Source: Caenorhabditis remanei (Eukaryota > Nematoda > Chromadorea > Rhabditida > Rhabditidae). From it: 64,000 nt of DNA. The stretch lies in contig NC_071331.1 in the NCBI RefSeq assembly GCF_010183535.1, forward strand, positions 9,486,001 through 9,550,000. The letters are read 5' to 3'. Both the position numbers and the translations under genes were made by a program. How positions within the stretch are numbered: the first letter of the stretch is position 1; every line of letters begins with the position of its first letter. This document shows positions 11,927-21,854 of this stretch, in pieces. Below the pieces are notes generated by a model. The model was not told the DNA's origin, made no database searches, and worked only from the letters and a program-made list of their open reading frames with translations.

Positions 11927-11993
11927 TCAAAACTGACCTAAATTTTATCATACTGTCAGAAAAAGGAAACGCATTATTTTTGAATTGAAACTG
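11927..11993 (-). ncRNA. Candidate 21U-RNA gene, variant core
   Basis: Minus-strand core CAGTTTCA at 11986-11993; start 11947 (TGAT), spacing 39. The duplicate near 48250 lacks the core. Confidence 0.42.
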
Positions 11994-12064
11994 ATTTCGA
12001 TATCCTACAGGTGATGCAGTAAATTATTTTGTCGATAGTTCACCTATTTGTTTTGTTATTTTAG

Positions 12065-12132
12065 AAAACTTAAAAGTTTTGTCAATTGTTCAAAACACTC
12101 ATCGACATTAAGATATCTGTTTCATGAAACTG
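12065..12132 (-). ncRNA. Candidate 21U-RNA gene, half of a bidirectional pair
   Basis: Minus-strand core CAGTTTCA at 12125-12132, directly abutting the plus-strand core at 12117-12124; start 12085 (CAAT), spacing 40. Core, CAAT and spacing are all preserved in the duplicate at 48326-48393. Confidence 0.5.
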
Positions 12133-12183
12133 GTAAATACATCACTTTTACTATCATTTTACTTTTTCTTTCGCTCCTTCAAC
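12117..12183 (+). ncRNA. Candidate 21U-RNA gene, half of a bidirectional pair
   Basis: Core CTGTTTCA at 12117-12124; TACT with start 12163, spacing 39. The duplicate has GTGTTTCA. Confidence 0.55.
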
Positions 12184-12356
12184 TTTAAAGAGATTTTGGT
12201 TCCTAATATCCCTCAACGATAGTATATCAAGAGGTAACCAGTTATTACTAGGAAATCTGCTCGAAAATCTCGGTACCAGACTATACAATTATTTCGATAC
12301 GTATTACTGAGTGGGACTACTACTAAAATAATTCAGCTGACAAGAATAAGCTCTAG

Positions 12357-12600
12357 TGGCTTCGCCGAAGTTATACATTCTCGAAACCCATTGGAAGAGA
12401 AGGAACAAAAGGAGAAAAGCCACGTGGAATCTGGACGACCCAAGCCACGTAAAAGGCTGATGTGAAATTGAACTCTCCTTAACTAATCAGTTCTAAGTTT
12501 TGCTTTTGGCAAGAAATAAACGCTCTTTGACTTGTAAGTTTTAGTTGTGTTCTTAGTTCTCAAAGTCTGTTTCTGTCCTAAGTGATAGAAATAGATAACT
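12357..12600 (+). repeat. 5' LTR of gypsy-like element
   Basis: It begins TGGCTTCGCCGAAG, contains an AATAAA signal near 12517, and ends ...GATAGAAATAGATAACT. The same ends recur at 15531 and 15783. Immediately downstream TGGGGGCCGAACC (12601) has the form of a tRNA primer-binding site (TGG then complementarity). No clear target duplication is recoverable. Confidence 0.8.
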
Positions 12601-12613
12601 TGGGGGCCGAACC
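12601..12613 (+). promoter_or_regulatory. Putative primer-binding site
   Basis: TGGGGGCCGAACC directly follows the 5' LTR. The leading TGG would pair with a tRNA CCA end. I could not assign the tRNA. Confidence 0.5.
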
Positions 12614-12833
12614 AAATTAGTTGTATTAGCAGAAGTCAGACGCTGGTGAAGGTGATAAGACCTGATCCGAGCTCCTTCGCTATTAGAACTATTTCCTCTC
12701 GTTGACTAAAAATCAGCGAACGTACTGTTCCTGTCTCGGAGATTGAAGATCGAAGAGTCGGACAAATAAAAACGGTGAGACCGTGGGGAGATACTTTGGT
12801 GTGATATTGGTGAGACGGTGGTGAGAAACGGTG

Positions 12834-15488
12834 ATGTCGTTCAGTACGGAGAGAATTAAAGAGAGAAGCTCGAGTGTTACTTCTTCCGAGAAGTCATGGG
12901 CTGTCCAAATGAACGAGGTGAGACTGAAGGAGAGACGCAAGTTGGTGAAGGGATTCACTTACTTTTTGGAGTCTTCGGGTCGTATGGAGAGTGATATGTA
13001 TGAGGCACTCAAGGCGGCGTGCAAAGGCAATGAGAGACAGTCAGAAGTGCTTGTAGAGCCGGTGAAAAAGTACTGTCATGAGTTGCGAGAACGATTTGAA
13101 GAGCTTGGCGGAGAGAGATGGCCGCTAGAGATTATTGGAGTAATGAGGGAAAATGGAGTGGAAACGGTAGAAGAGTTGCGTGAACTCTGTGAGAAAGGTG
13201 TAGAAATGGTGTCAGGTGGCATGGTGGAGAATGCCAAAAAGGCCCAGGATGAGTTGGCATTGTTACAAGATGCTTGGAATGAGGAGAGAGAGACGTTGTC
13301 CAGAGAATTGAACAAGCTGAAAGAGGAGAAGAGATTGGCTGAGGAGGCTGTCTCGAAGTACAAAAAGACGCTAACGGAGGAGCGTGAGGCAAGTAGCGAG
13401 TTGAGAGGACTGCTCAGAAAGCAGGAAAGTGAGCCTAAGAAGGCTGGACAGGCCCGTGATACTAAGGAAGTTCCGGTGCCCTCGAGGTTGGAGGTGGTCA
13501 GAAAGTGGTCCTCAAGGGATTCGGATGACGAATTCTCGATGCATGGCAGGCGTGGAGAATTCTCGGATAGTGAAAGAAGTTGGGGTGAAGATTGGAAGAG
13601 TGGCAGAAGTTCCAGGTATAGCGCGGGGAACGAGGTTATGATGGGAATGGTGGCATCTATGGGGAGAATGATGAAGGCGTCGGCGTTGCCAGAGCCAAAA
13701 ACGTTTGACGGTACTGGGGACTTCAAGGAGTTCAAGAGAGCGTTCTTGCTGAAATACCAGCAGGTTACGGATGAGGATGATGAGCTAGTAGCCATATTGG
13801 AGGAGAGATACTTGAAGGGGGCAGCGAAGTCGTTGTTCAAGTCACTGGGAGATAGGCAGGAGAGGCCGATTGCTGAGTTGTTTGTGGAGTTTGAGAGAAA
13901 ACTCCGGAAGAGACAGGGGGATGCGAAGGTTGAGGCCTTGCATGAGTTCGATCGCCTTCAGAAGGCTCCGGGACAGAAGTTGTGGGAGTACCTGGTGGAG
14001 GTAGAGAAGTGGTCGAAAAAGGCGTACCCCGAGGTCGAGAAAGCGACGTTGTCGCAGATGAGAACGACAAAGTTGATGAGAGCTACGGAGGATGATGACA
14101 TGCTGCAGTCGGTGCTGGTAGCTAAACGGTTGGAGTTGCCACTGGCGGCGCAGTATGACCAGTTGAAGGATATTGTACTCCAGAGGGAGAATGAGAAACT
14201 GCGGAAGCAGAAAGAGAGAATGGGGAGATTGAGAGGTCAGGGAAACATTGATGGCCGTCGGTGGCCTGAAGGTAGTAACGATGGTGACCGGAAAACTGTA
14301 GGGGAGAGAAGAGATAGTGGAGCGAAAATGAAATGCTTCACTTGTGGAGGAATTGGACATGGTTCCTGGCAATGTGTATCGAAAAGAGTCGATAAAGTGC
14401 AGATCCAGGAGGGGACTGTCAAGAATGCTGGGGTGGAAACCGTGGAAATGGTGGAGATGTTGGGACAACGGAGACGGGTTGTCATTGATAGTGGGGCAGT
14501 CGTATCGGTGATATCGACTAGTGCTTATGAGAGGTTGAAGGCGGGGTGTCGTGACTGGGAAAAGGAAGTTGAAGTGTTCGGAAAGCCGACATTCACAGTT
14601 TTGAATGCGTCAAACTCTAAGATGAGAGTCAGGGGGCAGATCAAAATTCCCATGGTGGTCAGAGGCCGGAAAGTGAGAGTAGTTTTCCAGTTGGTTGAGA
14701 ATTGGGTGGAGAAGATACTGATAGGAACTAATGCTTTTGAGAGCATTGGCGTTGAGCTGAAATGGAAAGATCCATATGGTTTGGTGAATGCCGAAGAGAA
14801 CTCGGCAGAAGTACAGTTCATTGGAGGTGAGAAGAAACTGGAGAGACCAGGAGAGAAACTTCGGAAGGTTCCGACGGAGGTATCAGAGATACAGTGCAAG
14901 AGCGTTGCCGTGCGTGGAGAGAGGGGGAGAAGTGCAAGCACGGGTGACGTGGGAGAGGTGTTCAAGTCGGAAGGGGAGAAGGAAAGAAAGAAGGTGAAGA
15001 TTCGGGCGAGTGTGGCGGTCATCGGACCTAGATTGGAGGCGAGGGGGCCAGGTGTTCTCGAGTATCGTAATAAGACGATAACGGGGTGGACTCAGAAGTT
15101 CGATTGGGGAGAAGTGAAGGAGGCAGTGGTGCTTGTTGAGTACACTGATAAGGAGGATGAGAACAGCAAGAGAGTTGAGTTCGTAAAATCAGTTGCGAAG
15201 GAAGTGGAGAAAGTCTGGATGATGCCGAGAAGTCTACAATGTGAATTCGGGGACGTCGGCAATGTGGCCAAACAGTGGAAAGAATGGTTGAAGACATCAG
15301 CGAACGTGGAAGTTGTGGATCCGTTGATGCCCGTCGGAAATCACAAGACACCGTTGATCTTGGAGAAATGGCATCGGAAGTCGCTGGATGGTCTACAGAA
15401 GTACTTGCACAATGCGTTGCCGAGCCATTCAGTCAGATGTCAGTGGGAGAAGAACACAGACAGAAGACCACAATCTGGATTGAAGTAA
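12834..15488 (+). CDS. Gag-protease polyprotein of LTR element
   Basis: One uninterrupted frame of 884 codons if translation starts at the ATG at 12834. Residues about 75-200 are Glu/Lys/Arg-rich with coiled-coil character; about 275-460 have the look of a retrotransposon gag capsid (Phe/Trp-spaced helices, e.g. FKEFKRAF). A CCHC zinc knuckle spans residues 501-514 (C-x2-C-x4-H-x4-C) and would bind RNA. A retropepsin active site DSGA is at 552-555. The remaining 330 residues show no polymerase or integrase motif. The sense strand is strongly purine-rich and clearly less AT-rich than the surroundings. An intact frame in a polymerase-less element suggests recent activity in trans. Confidence is high for gag and protease, low for the C-terminal third. 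Confidence 0.85.
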   Translation: MSFSTERIKERSSSVTSSEKSWAVQMNEVRLKERRKLVKGFTYFLESSGRMESDMYEALKAACKGNERQSEVLVEPVKKYCHELRERFEELGGERWPLEIIGVMRENGVETVEELRELCEKGVEMVSGGMVENAKKAQDELALLQDAWNEERETLSRELNKLKEEKRLAEEAVSKYKKTLTEEREASSELRGLLRKQESEPKKAGQARDTKEVPVPSRLEVVRKWSSRDSDDEFSMHGRRGEFSDSERSWGEDWKSGRSSRYSAGNEVMMGMVASMGRMMKASALPEPKTFDGTGDFKEFKRAFLLKYQQVTDEDDELVAILEERYLKGAAKSLFKSLGDRQERPIAELFVEFERKLRKRQGDAKVEALHEFDRLQKAPGQKLWEYLVEVEKWSKKAYPEVEKATLSQMRTTKLMRATEDDDMLQSVLVAKRLELPLAAQYDQLKDIVLQRENEKLRKQKERMGRLRGQGNIDGRRWPEGSNDGDRKTVGERRDSGAKMKCFTCGGIGHGSWQCVSKRVDKVQIQEGTVKNAGVETVEMVEMLGQRRRVVIDSGAVVSVISTSAYERLKAGCRDWEKEVEVFGKPTFTVLNASNSKMRVRGQIKIPMVVRGRKVRVVFQLVENWVEKILIGTNAFESIGVELKWKDPYGLVNAEENSAEVQFIGGEKKLERPGEKLRKVPTEVSEIQCKSVAVRGERGRSASTGDVGEVFKSEGEKERKKVKIRASVAVIGPRLEARGPGVLEYRNKTITGWTQKFDWGEVKEAVVLVEYTDKEDENSKRVEFVKSVAKEVEKVWMMPRSLQCEFGDVGNVAKQWKEWLKTSANVEVVDPLMPVGNHKTPLILEKWHRKSLDGLQKYLHNALPSHSVRCQWEKNTDRRPQSGLK

Positions 15489-15515
15489 GACCTCGGAAAA
15501 GGATGCCCGATCGCC

Positions 15516-15530
15516 GAGAGGAGGGGGAAG
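15516..15530 (+). promoter_or_regulatory. Polypurine tract
   Basis: GAGAGGAGGGGGAAG ends exactly where the 3' LTR begins, as expected for the plus-strand primer of reverse transcription. Confidence 0.7.
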
Positions 15531-15783
15531 TGGCTTCGCCGAAGTTCTACATTCTCGCAACCCCATGGAATCACAGAGGTCAAAGGAAATGAATATTCGC
15601 GTGGCAACCGTAAAACCTAATCCACATCATGAAACTCAACCCTTTATAAGATTGAACTCATTGATAAAGTTTAGTTCTAAGTTTGCTTTTGGCAACGAAT
15701 AAACGCTCTTTGACTTGTAAGTTTTAGTTGTGTTCTTAGTTCTCGAAGTCTGTTTCTGTCCTAAGAGATAGAAATAGATAACT
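15531..15783 (+). repeat. 3' LTR of gypsy-like element
   Basis: The first about 28 bp and the last about 120 bp match the 5' LTR closely, but the middle (about 15560-15655) differs strongly. It contains a TTTATAAG box and AATAAA. It abuts the satellite array without a gap. Confidence 0.8.
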
Positions 15784-17663
15784 AAAAAATACCCTGTTTT
15801 TACGAATTTCAATCATAATTTTATGGATTTCTAGATAAAAAATGTCCTGTTTTTAGGAATTTCAATCATAATTTTGTTGATTTCTAACCCGAGAGGATTC
15901 AAATCCGCGTCTACTGAAGTATCCTTCAGCCCGGGTATTATAGACTACTACATCCTCTGATCGACGAGTCTATCCGGTACCGACACAGATAAGAATGGTG
16001 GGGGAAGTCAATTTCATTAAAAAATACCCTGTTTTTAAGAATTTCAATTATAATTTTATGGATTTCTAGATAAAAAATGTCCTGTTTTTAGGAATTTCAA
16101 TTATAATTTCGTTGATTTCTAACCCGAGAGGATTCAAATCCGCGTCTACTGAAGTATCCTTCAGCCCGGGTATTATAGACTACTACATCCTCTGATCGAC
16201 GAGTCTATCCGGTACCGACACAGATAAGAATGGTGGGGGAAGTCAATTTCATTAAAAAATACCCTGTTTTTAAGAATTTCAATTAAAATTTTATGGATTT
16301 CTATATTTAAAAAATGTCCTGTTTTTAGGAATTTCAATTATAATTTCGTTGATTTCTAACCCGGGAGGATTCAAATCCGCGTCTACTGAAGTATCCTTCA
16401 GCCCGGGTATTATAGACTACTACATCCTCTGATCGACGAGTCTATCCGGTACCGACACAGATAAGAATGGTGGGGGAAGTCAATTTCATTAAAAAATACC
16501 CTGTTTTTAAGAATTTCAATTATAATTTTATGGATTTCTAGATAAAAAATGTCCTGTTTTTAGGAATTTCAATTATAATTTCGTTGATTTCTAACCCGAG
16601 AGGATTCAAATCCGCGTCTACTGAAGTATCCTTCAGCCCGGGTATTATAGACTACTACATCCTCTGATCGACGAGTCTATCCGGTACCGACACAGATAAG
16701 AATGGTGGGGGAAGTCAATTTCATTAAAAAAATACCCTGTTTTTAAGAATTTCAATTAAAATTTTATGGATTTCTATATTTAAAAAATGTCCTGTTTTTA
16801 GGAATTTCAATTATAATTTCGTTGATTTCTAACCCGAGAGGATTCAAATCCGCGTCTACTGAAGTATCCTTCAGCCCGGGTATTATAGACTACTACATCC
16901 TCTGATCGACGAGTCTATCCGGTACCGACACAGATAAGAATGGTGGGGGAAGTTAATTTCAAAAAAAGTACCCTGTTTTTAAGAATTCCAATCATAATTT
17001 TATGGATTTCTAGATAAAAAATGTCCTGTTTTTAGGAATTTCAATTATAATTTCGTTGATTTCTAACCCGGGAGGATTCAAACCCGCGTCTACTGAAGTA
17101 TCCTTCAGCCCGGGTATTATAGACTACTACATCCTCTGATCGACGAGTCTATCCGGTACCGACACAGATAAGAATGGTGGGGGAAGTCAATTTCATTAAA
17201 AAAATACCCTGTTTTTAAGAATTTCAATTAAAATTTTATGGATTTCTATATTTAAAAAATGTCCTGTTTTTAGGAATTTCAATTATAATTTCGTTGATTT
17301 CTAACCCGAGAGGATTCAAATCCGCGTCTACTGAAGTATCCTTCAGCCCGGGTATTATAGACTACTACATCCTCTGATCGACGAGTCTATCCGGTACCGA
17401 CACAGATAAGAATGGTGGGGGAAGTTAATTTCAAAAAAAGTACCCTGTTTTTAAGAATTCCAATCATAATTTTATGGATTTCTAGATAAAAAATGTCCTG
17501 TTTTTAGGAATTTCAATCATAATTTTGTTGATTTCTAACCCGGGAGGATTCAAATCCGCGTCTACTGAAGTATCCTTCAGCCCGGGTATTATAGACTACT
17601 ACATCCTCTGATCGACGAGTCTATCCGGTACCGACACAGATAAGAATGGTGGGGGAAGTTAAT
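15784..17663. repeat. Satellite array 1 (higher-order, 8 cassettes)
   Basis: Each higher-order unit of about 235-245 bp joins two AT-rich monomers of about 53 bp (CCTGTTTTTAGGAATTTC...) to a GC-richer cassette of about 140 bp that runs from ACCCGGGAGG or ACCCGAGAGG to GGTACCGACACAGATAAG and GGGGGAAGT. Eight cassettes end in GGTACCGACACAG here. The cassettes mostly read GAAGTATCCTTCAG, against GAAGTAACCTTCAG in array 2, so the two arrays have been homogenised separately. Confidence 0.95.
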
Positions 17664-17670
17664 AACTTAC

Positions 17671-17801
17671 CAATTTCCGAGTCCTTTCGTGTGATAAGCA
17701 ACTTTTCAGGGCAGTCATCGGTTCGTCTCGGTCACCATTTCCATTTCTTCCATGTGGTCTCCCATTTGTCGATGTGCAGGCCATCAGCTCGGCACGCGGT
17801 G
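17671..17801 (-). CDS. Orphan internal exon, unknown gene
   Basis: On the minus strand a 131-bp segment has an acceptor TTATTTCAG just before it and a donor GTAAGTT just after it. It is open in one frame (two leading bases then 43 codons, starting P-R-A-E-L-M-A and ending T-R-K-L). The next exon downstream would lie beyond satellite array 1, which starts 7 bp from the donor, so the array either occupies an intron or has cut the gene. I see no recognisable domain, and it may be a relic. Confidence 0.35.
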
Positions 17802-19635
17802 CTGAAATAAATAGTTGAATTCAACGTAAATGGTATAACATTAAAAATATATACATAAGTAATATGCTGCAGGAAACTATAAGCAATAGAACAAAAATCG
17901 AAAACCTAGAAAGACTTTGTTTTAGGCCAGAATGAAAGGAGAATGACTGAGTACTGGTCTACTAGCAGTTGCGCGCAAGAGGGCGGGGCCTGTTGGCCTG
18001 ATTTCACGAGGAGATAAAGTGGCAGATGGTAATAGGTGAAGAAAAATGTCCAAGACAATAGACCGGAAGAGACAACGTGTGAATTATTTGATATGCCAAC
18101 GTTGGAGATAGACATCTGTTATTTACCCGAACTACTGCAGTAGGAATCAATAATTGGGGTCAGGGAATAGTAACTTTTCGAAAAACTAGACATTAATTTA
18201 AAGAGTCTGGGGGGTCTTCCCGACAGCCCGAAGGAAAGACTAACAAAACAAAACTTTTTGATCAATTTATTTCAAGCCAACCGGCTAAAAATGCACAATA
18301 AACCCAAAAAAACTATAAAATGGTCTAAAACCCAAAGCAAGAGATAAAAATCTCCTAACGAGAATAAAGGAGCACCTAACGTGCCTCCGCCAGCGCCTAA
18401 GAGTGCCTAAAATTTATATTTTAAAGTGAAATTGACAATATTAACGACGAGAAATGCGCGCGCGCCCGTAGTTCAACGCGGCAACACAGTGACATACGGA
18501 GTTGAGTCTAGAAACTTAAGCGACTTCAAAGAATTATTTAGAAGAGCACACGGTGCATCGAAATGCAATGAGAAGCAGAGAGAGCCCAAAAAGAGGGCTG
18601 CTCGATGTGGGAGTAAAAGGGAAAACTGACTGTGTTCCACCAGTCTGACTTCATTAAGACTGGGGGCGTGTCCTGTTTGCCATCGTCTATCCGATTTCCC
18701 AGGATGATAAGTGACAGGTGTGAATGTTTATGACAGAGAATAACAATAAGAACACAGGCCGGCATCCTCACTTTTGTTATTATTGATCTGCGCGTTCGCA
18801 CCATGTCGACGTAATGAGAATTGTCTACATTGGTATCGGATTCGAGTAGGGACACATGAATCACACCTGTAGATTTCCATCGCTTTAAACAACACAATAT
18901 AATTTGGAATGAAAATTAGTCTTTTTTTCTTCTAGAACATTTGATGCAGTTCTGAAACGGATGGTGGTTGAAGATTGGCATGCGAAAAGTTTTACCAATT
19001 AAATTATGCACATTTTATCTCAATGAAACAATGGAACTATGAAAGCAAGAAACCTTTAACAATATCACAAAACAGTAAATCAGTGAGGTGCCATTGCTGA
19101 AGAAAAAAGCAAATTATGACTGTGATTCACTATAGACAATCTGATTTTCATTGCAGAAAATAAATGATCTGGCTGATCAAAAGTAAGTATTGTCGTGTTC
19201 GCCATTTGATTTTTGAACTTTCTTTTTTGGATAATAAAGAGACATAGTGATTCTAAGAAACGTAGGAAAATGTTCTAGTAACCATTTTGAATTTTTTTCG
19301 GAAACAGCACAGAACTGGAAATCTATAAGAAAACTAAACAAAAAAAACTCATAAGAAAGGCTTTAAAAGAACGTGAATAACGGAGACTTTTCCAAATAAT
19401 GTCGAGCTCTCTCAGTCACTTATCTAGGTTTCATGTTCCAATGAATGCATGTATATGCGTTGTTTTTTTAATGCGGATGTAAATGTAAAAGTATCAGAAG
19501 TATATTCCAATAAGACCACAAACATCTGTCTTGAATCGTATTTCTTTTACAAACCACAACCATTTTTAGAAATACATAATTACGTTTAAACGACTGAAAA
19601 ATCTTTATTTTTCAAAAGATAACTCAAGATGTTGG

Positions 19636-19704
19636 AACAGTAAATAAACTTTGTTAGCAACTCTGAACAATTAATTGAGTTTATATTTTTATCACATGAA
19701 ACAG
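19636..19704 (-). ncRNA. Candidate 21U-RNA gene
   Basis: TGAAACAG at 19697-19704; start 19656 (TGCT on minus), spacing 41; RNA would begin UAACAAAGUU. Confidence 0.55.
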
Positions 19705-19713
19705 TAATTTCAT

Positions 19714-19780
19714 ATTAACCACAGCTGCAAGATATTATACCCCGCAACACCGTTTGTATCATCAAACTTTTTTGAAACAG
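19714..19780 (-). ncRNA. Candidate 21U-RNA gene
   Basis: TGAAACAG at 19773-19780; start 19734 (TAAT on minus), spacing 39; RNA would begin UAUCUUGCAG. It follows directly behind the previous candidate on the same strand. Confidence 0.6.
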
Positions 19781-19890
19781 TGAGAAAAAAAATTATCACG
19801 TTCATCGATAATCATAACTATAGGCTTCTTTGATATTATCAATCGGATATTTTTAAAAAACCCACGTTATTTTTGCAGGAACTTTTTTTA

Positions 19891-19957
19891 GAAACACATT
19901 TGAGTGACTGACTAATATTTTCATGTTTCATTTGAAAAAATTAGGAGTCTGAAACTG
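19891..19957 (-). ncRNA. Candidate 21U-RNA gene, variant core
   Basis: Minus-strand core CAGTTTCA at 19950-19957; start 19911 (TAGT), spacing 39. Confidence 0.42.
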
Positions 19958-20356
19958 ATTTATTTTAATTCTAAAATTTTTTGCTCATTCTCTCAGTTTC
20001 GAAACTTTTTTCCACGTAGTTATGTTTTTAATAAGTTTTTAAAAAATAATTTTCAGAGAAAAAATTACTAAGTGATAACAACTTATGAATTTATGGACTG
20101 CCTGAAACATACTTTTTGGTTGACAATTGAATTTTTTCAGTTTTTTTAATTTCGTATTTCGATTTCGAAAAGTCGTTCGATTTGGGAGATGTTATCCTTG
20201 ACACCGACCATTTTTCGATTTGGAACAATAATAGCATTACACGATCGTCGTAACAAAACTTATTTTACAATACTAAAACACAATATTTTCCCACTCTCTT
20301 CCCTCAACTTCATTCACCATTTTTTGTGGTACAAGTACTCATCACAAATATCTTTA

Positions 20357-20423
20357 CGGTTTCAAGAGCATGATTTGGGCAGGGACTGATATCCTTTTCT
20401 GATCGTGATTCAATTATACACAG
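20357..20423 (+). ncRNA. Candidate 21U-RNA gene, variant core
   Basis: Core CGGTTTCA at 20357-20364; TGAT with start 20403, spacing 39. Confidence 0.35.
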
Positions 20424-20512
20424 ACAACTGTTCTTTTTTCTTTTAATTTAACTAGGGAAATGATAGCAGGCCTAAAGGATTTCTGAAACGTGAAAAAATT
20501 GTCAAATACGTC

Positions 20513-20581
20513 CAATACGTTCGAAGAATCAGAATGGTTTTTATGTGATCACACACAATATTACACGTGTTTCTGAAACAG
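20513..20581 (-). ncRNA. Candidate 21U-RNA gene
   Basis: TGAAACAG at 20574-20581; start 20533 (CATT on minus), spacing 41; RNA would begin UCUGAUUCUU. Confidence 0.55.
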
Positions 20582-20805
20582 AATCAGATCATAACATGAA
20601 GCATTCCAGTAAAGATCATTCACAATGATTACCGTCGGGTATTATGCAATTACTCAATATCAGACACAACCGGAACAGAAAAAATTCAGTGGTTTTTTTG
20701 TTCTTTGAAATTTACTGGTTTACAAAAAGCACCAGTTAGACGAGAATGATTTTTGGAATAGGAACAGGCCAAAGTTCTTAAGATGTATAATTTGATAACG
20801 AAAAT

Positions 20806-20871
20806 AAGAATCGATTCATACAATAATTAACAAGGCCACCGTGATCCGTAATAATAGACTTCCTGAAACTG
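20806..20871 (-). ncRNA. Candidate 21U-RNA gene, variant core
   Basis: Minus-strand core CAGTTTCA at 20864-20871; start 20826 (TAAT), spacing 38. Confidence 0.4.
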
Positions 20872-21500
20872 AAAACTGAAATTGCATTAATTTATCATAT
20901 TTAAATGACGAAAAAGACGCGACACCAAAGTTTGTTATTATTATGAAACATCTTACTGTTATCTGAAACGGTAGTTTCGATAAAATTTTATCAATTTACG
21001 AGAATGAAAGACAATGGAAATCTGAAAATGTCAAAACGACCCAGAAGAAATCACACTTTTTCTCATATTTTTAAATTTATGTACCTTCAGAAACACAAAA
21101 CTTGTACAAATTTGCACATGTTTCAAATAATTTTTCAACTTTCCAACTATAACATTTCATATTTAAATTTTTCCCGTTTCTTCTGTTGCTTTTATTCTGG
21201 AGACGATTCTACGTACATTGCTTCAGGTTGTACCAGACCAGATGAATTTTTCAAATGACAAAAAAGAGGGAAAAGAATTGAGGATGGGGAGTGAAATGGG
21301 ACGAATAGAAGGGCAAAATGAATTCATTTCCTCCTCTTCTCTTTTCTCTATTCCATCCCACCCCACTCATTTCCATTCCACACTGACCACCAGCTGCCCT
21401 TCCAAAATGCTCTCTCTACCAATACCGTCTGCGTCTCTTCATCTCCCCCACTATTTCTCTCAATTGCTCTACCAGCCTGGGTGTCAATGTCTGAGTGGAC

Positions 21501-21854
21501 CAGGGTTGGGAAATTCCGGGCTGGCCCGGCCCGGCCCGTCAGCCCGGCCCGGGCTGACAGAAATTTTTTGCCGGCCCGGTCGGCCCGGATTCAAAAAATG
21601 TGCTCAATTTTTTTCACATACTTTTTCGAAATTTTCATTAAAAAATGATCAAAATGCTCCAAAATTCTCGTACACTTCAGTTTTTTATCGACATTCCAAA
21701 ACATAGTCGAAAATTCGACTTTTTGCAAAAAAAAACTCAAAATTTTTTCAAAAAATTTCAAATTTCTACAGGAGCCGGGCCGACCGGGCCGAACGGGCCG
21801 GGCCGAGAAAAATTTCTCAGTCGGCCCGGCCCGGCCCGGAATTTCCCAACCCTG
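21501..21854. mobile_element. hAT-type MITE, GGCCCGGCCC family
   Basis: Perfect inverted ends CAGGGTTGGGAAATTCCGGG and a perfect 8-bp target duplication GAGTGGAC (21493-21500, 21855-21862). The arms are strings of GGCCCGG around an AT-rich centre with CATAGTCGAAAATTCGAC. Related cores are at 30442 and 50732. Confidence 0.9.

Larger units (their letters stand above)
1579..12356. other. AT-rich non-coding stretch with 21U-RNA candidates
   Basis: No convincing protein-coding gene is visible. Open frames are short, low-complexity and lack supported splice structure. Poly-pyrimidine patches (2160-2230, 4620-4860, 6300-6500, 8160-8300, 10260-10450) are compositional only. What stands out is the repeated appearance of CTGTTTCA and related cores on both strands, listed individually, together with two segmental-duplication arms and one hAT MITE. 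Confidence 0.7.
11330..12356. repeat. Segmental duplication 2, copy A
   Basis: This block is colinear with 46535-48600, from the CACAACTCCCA word to GACAAGAATAAGCTCT. Copy B is longer because a 1152-bp palindromic transposon sits inside it; here the target is uninterrupted at CCTACACGATG (about 11885). Copy A is itself cut by the LTR element at its right end. Confidence 0.85.
12357..15783 (+). mobile_element. Non-autonomous Ty3/gypsy-like LTR retrotransposon
   Basis: Order: LTR (12357-12600), putative primer-binding site (12601), gag-protease ORF (12834-15488), polypurine tract GAGAGGAGGGGGAAG (to 15530), LTR (15531-15783). Only about 2.9 kb lies between the LTRs, and no reverse transcriptase, RNase H or integrase motif is visible, so it would need enzymes in trans. 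The left flank matches segmental duplication 2; the right flank is satellite, so the original target continuation has been lost. Confidence 0.8.
17802..21500. other. Non-coding stretch, 21U-RNA candidates from 19.6 kb
   Basis: I see no supported gene. The first part (17.8-18.9 kb) is less AT-rich, with a short hairpin-like GGGTCTTCCCGACAG...GGAAAGAC near 18210-18240, and has no piRNA cores. From 19.6 kb, cores on both strands begin and are listed individually. Confidence 0.6.

Noticed and set aside
12831..12833. GTG as start of the gag ORF
   Set aside because: In a eukaryotic element the ATG three bases later (12834) is the sensible start.
13076..15351. Long antisense open frames under the gag ORF
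   Set aside because: These are shadows of the purine-rich gag-protease frame; antisense of such codon use is rich in Ser and Pro and naturally open.
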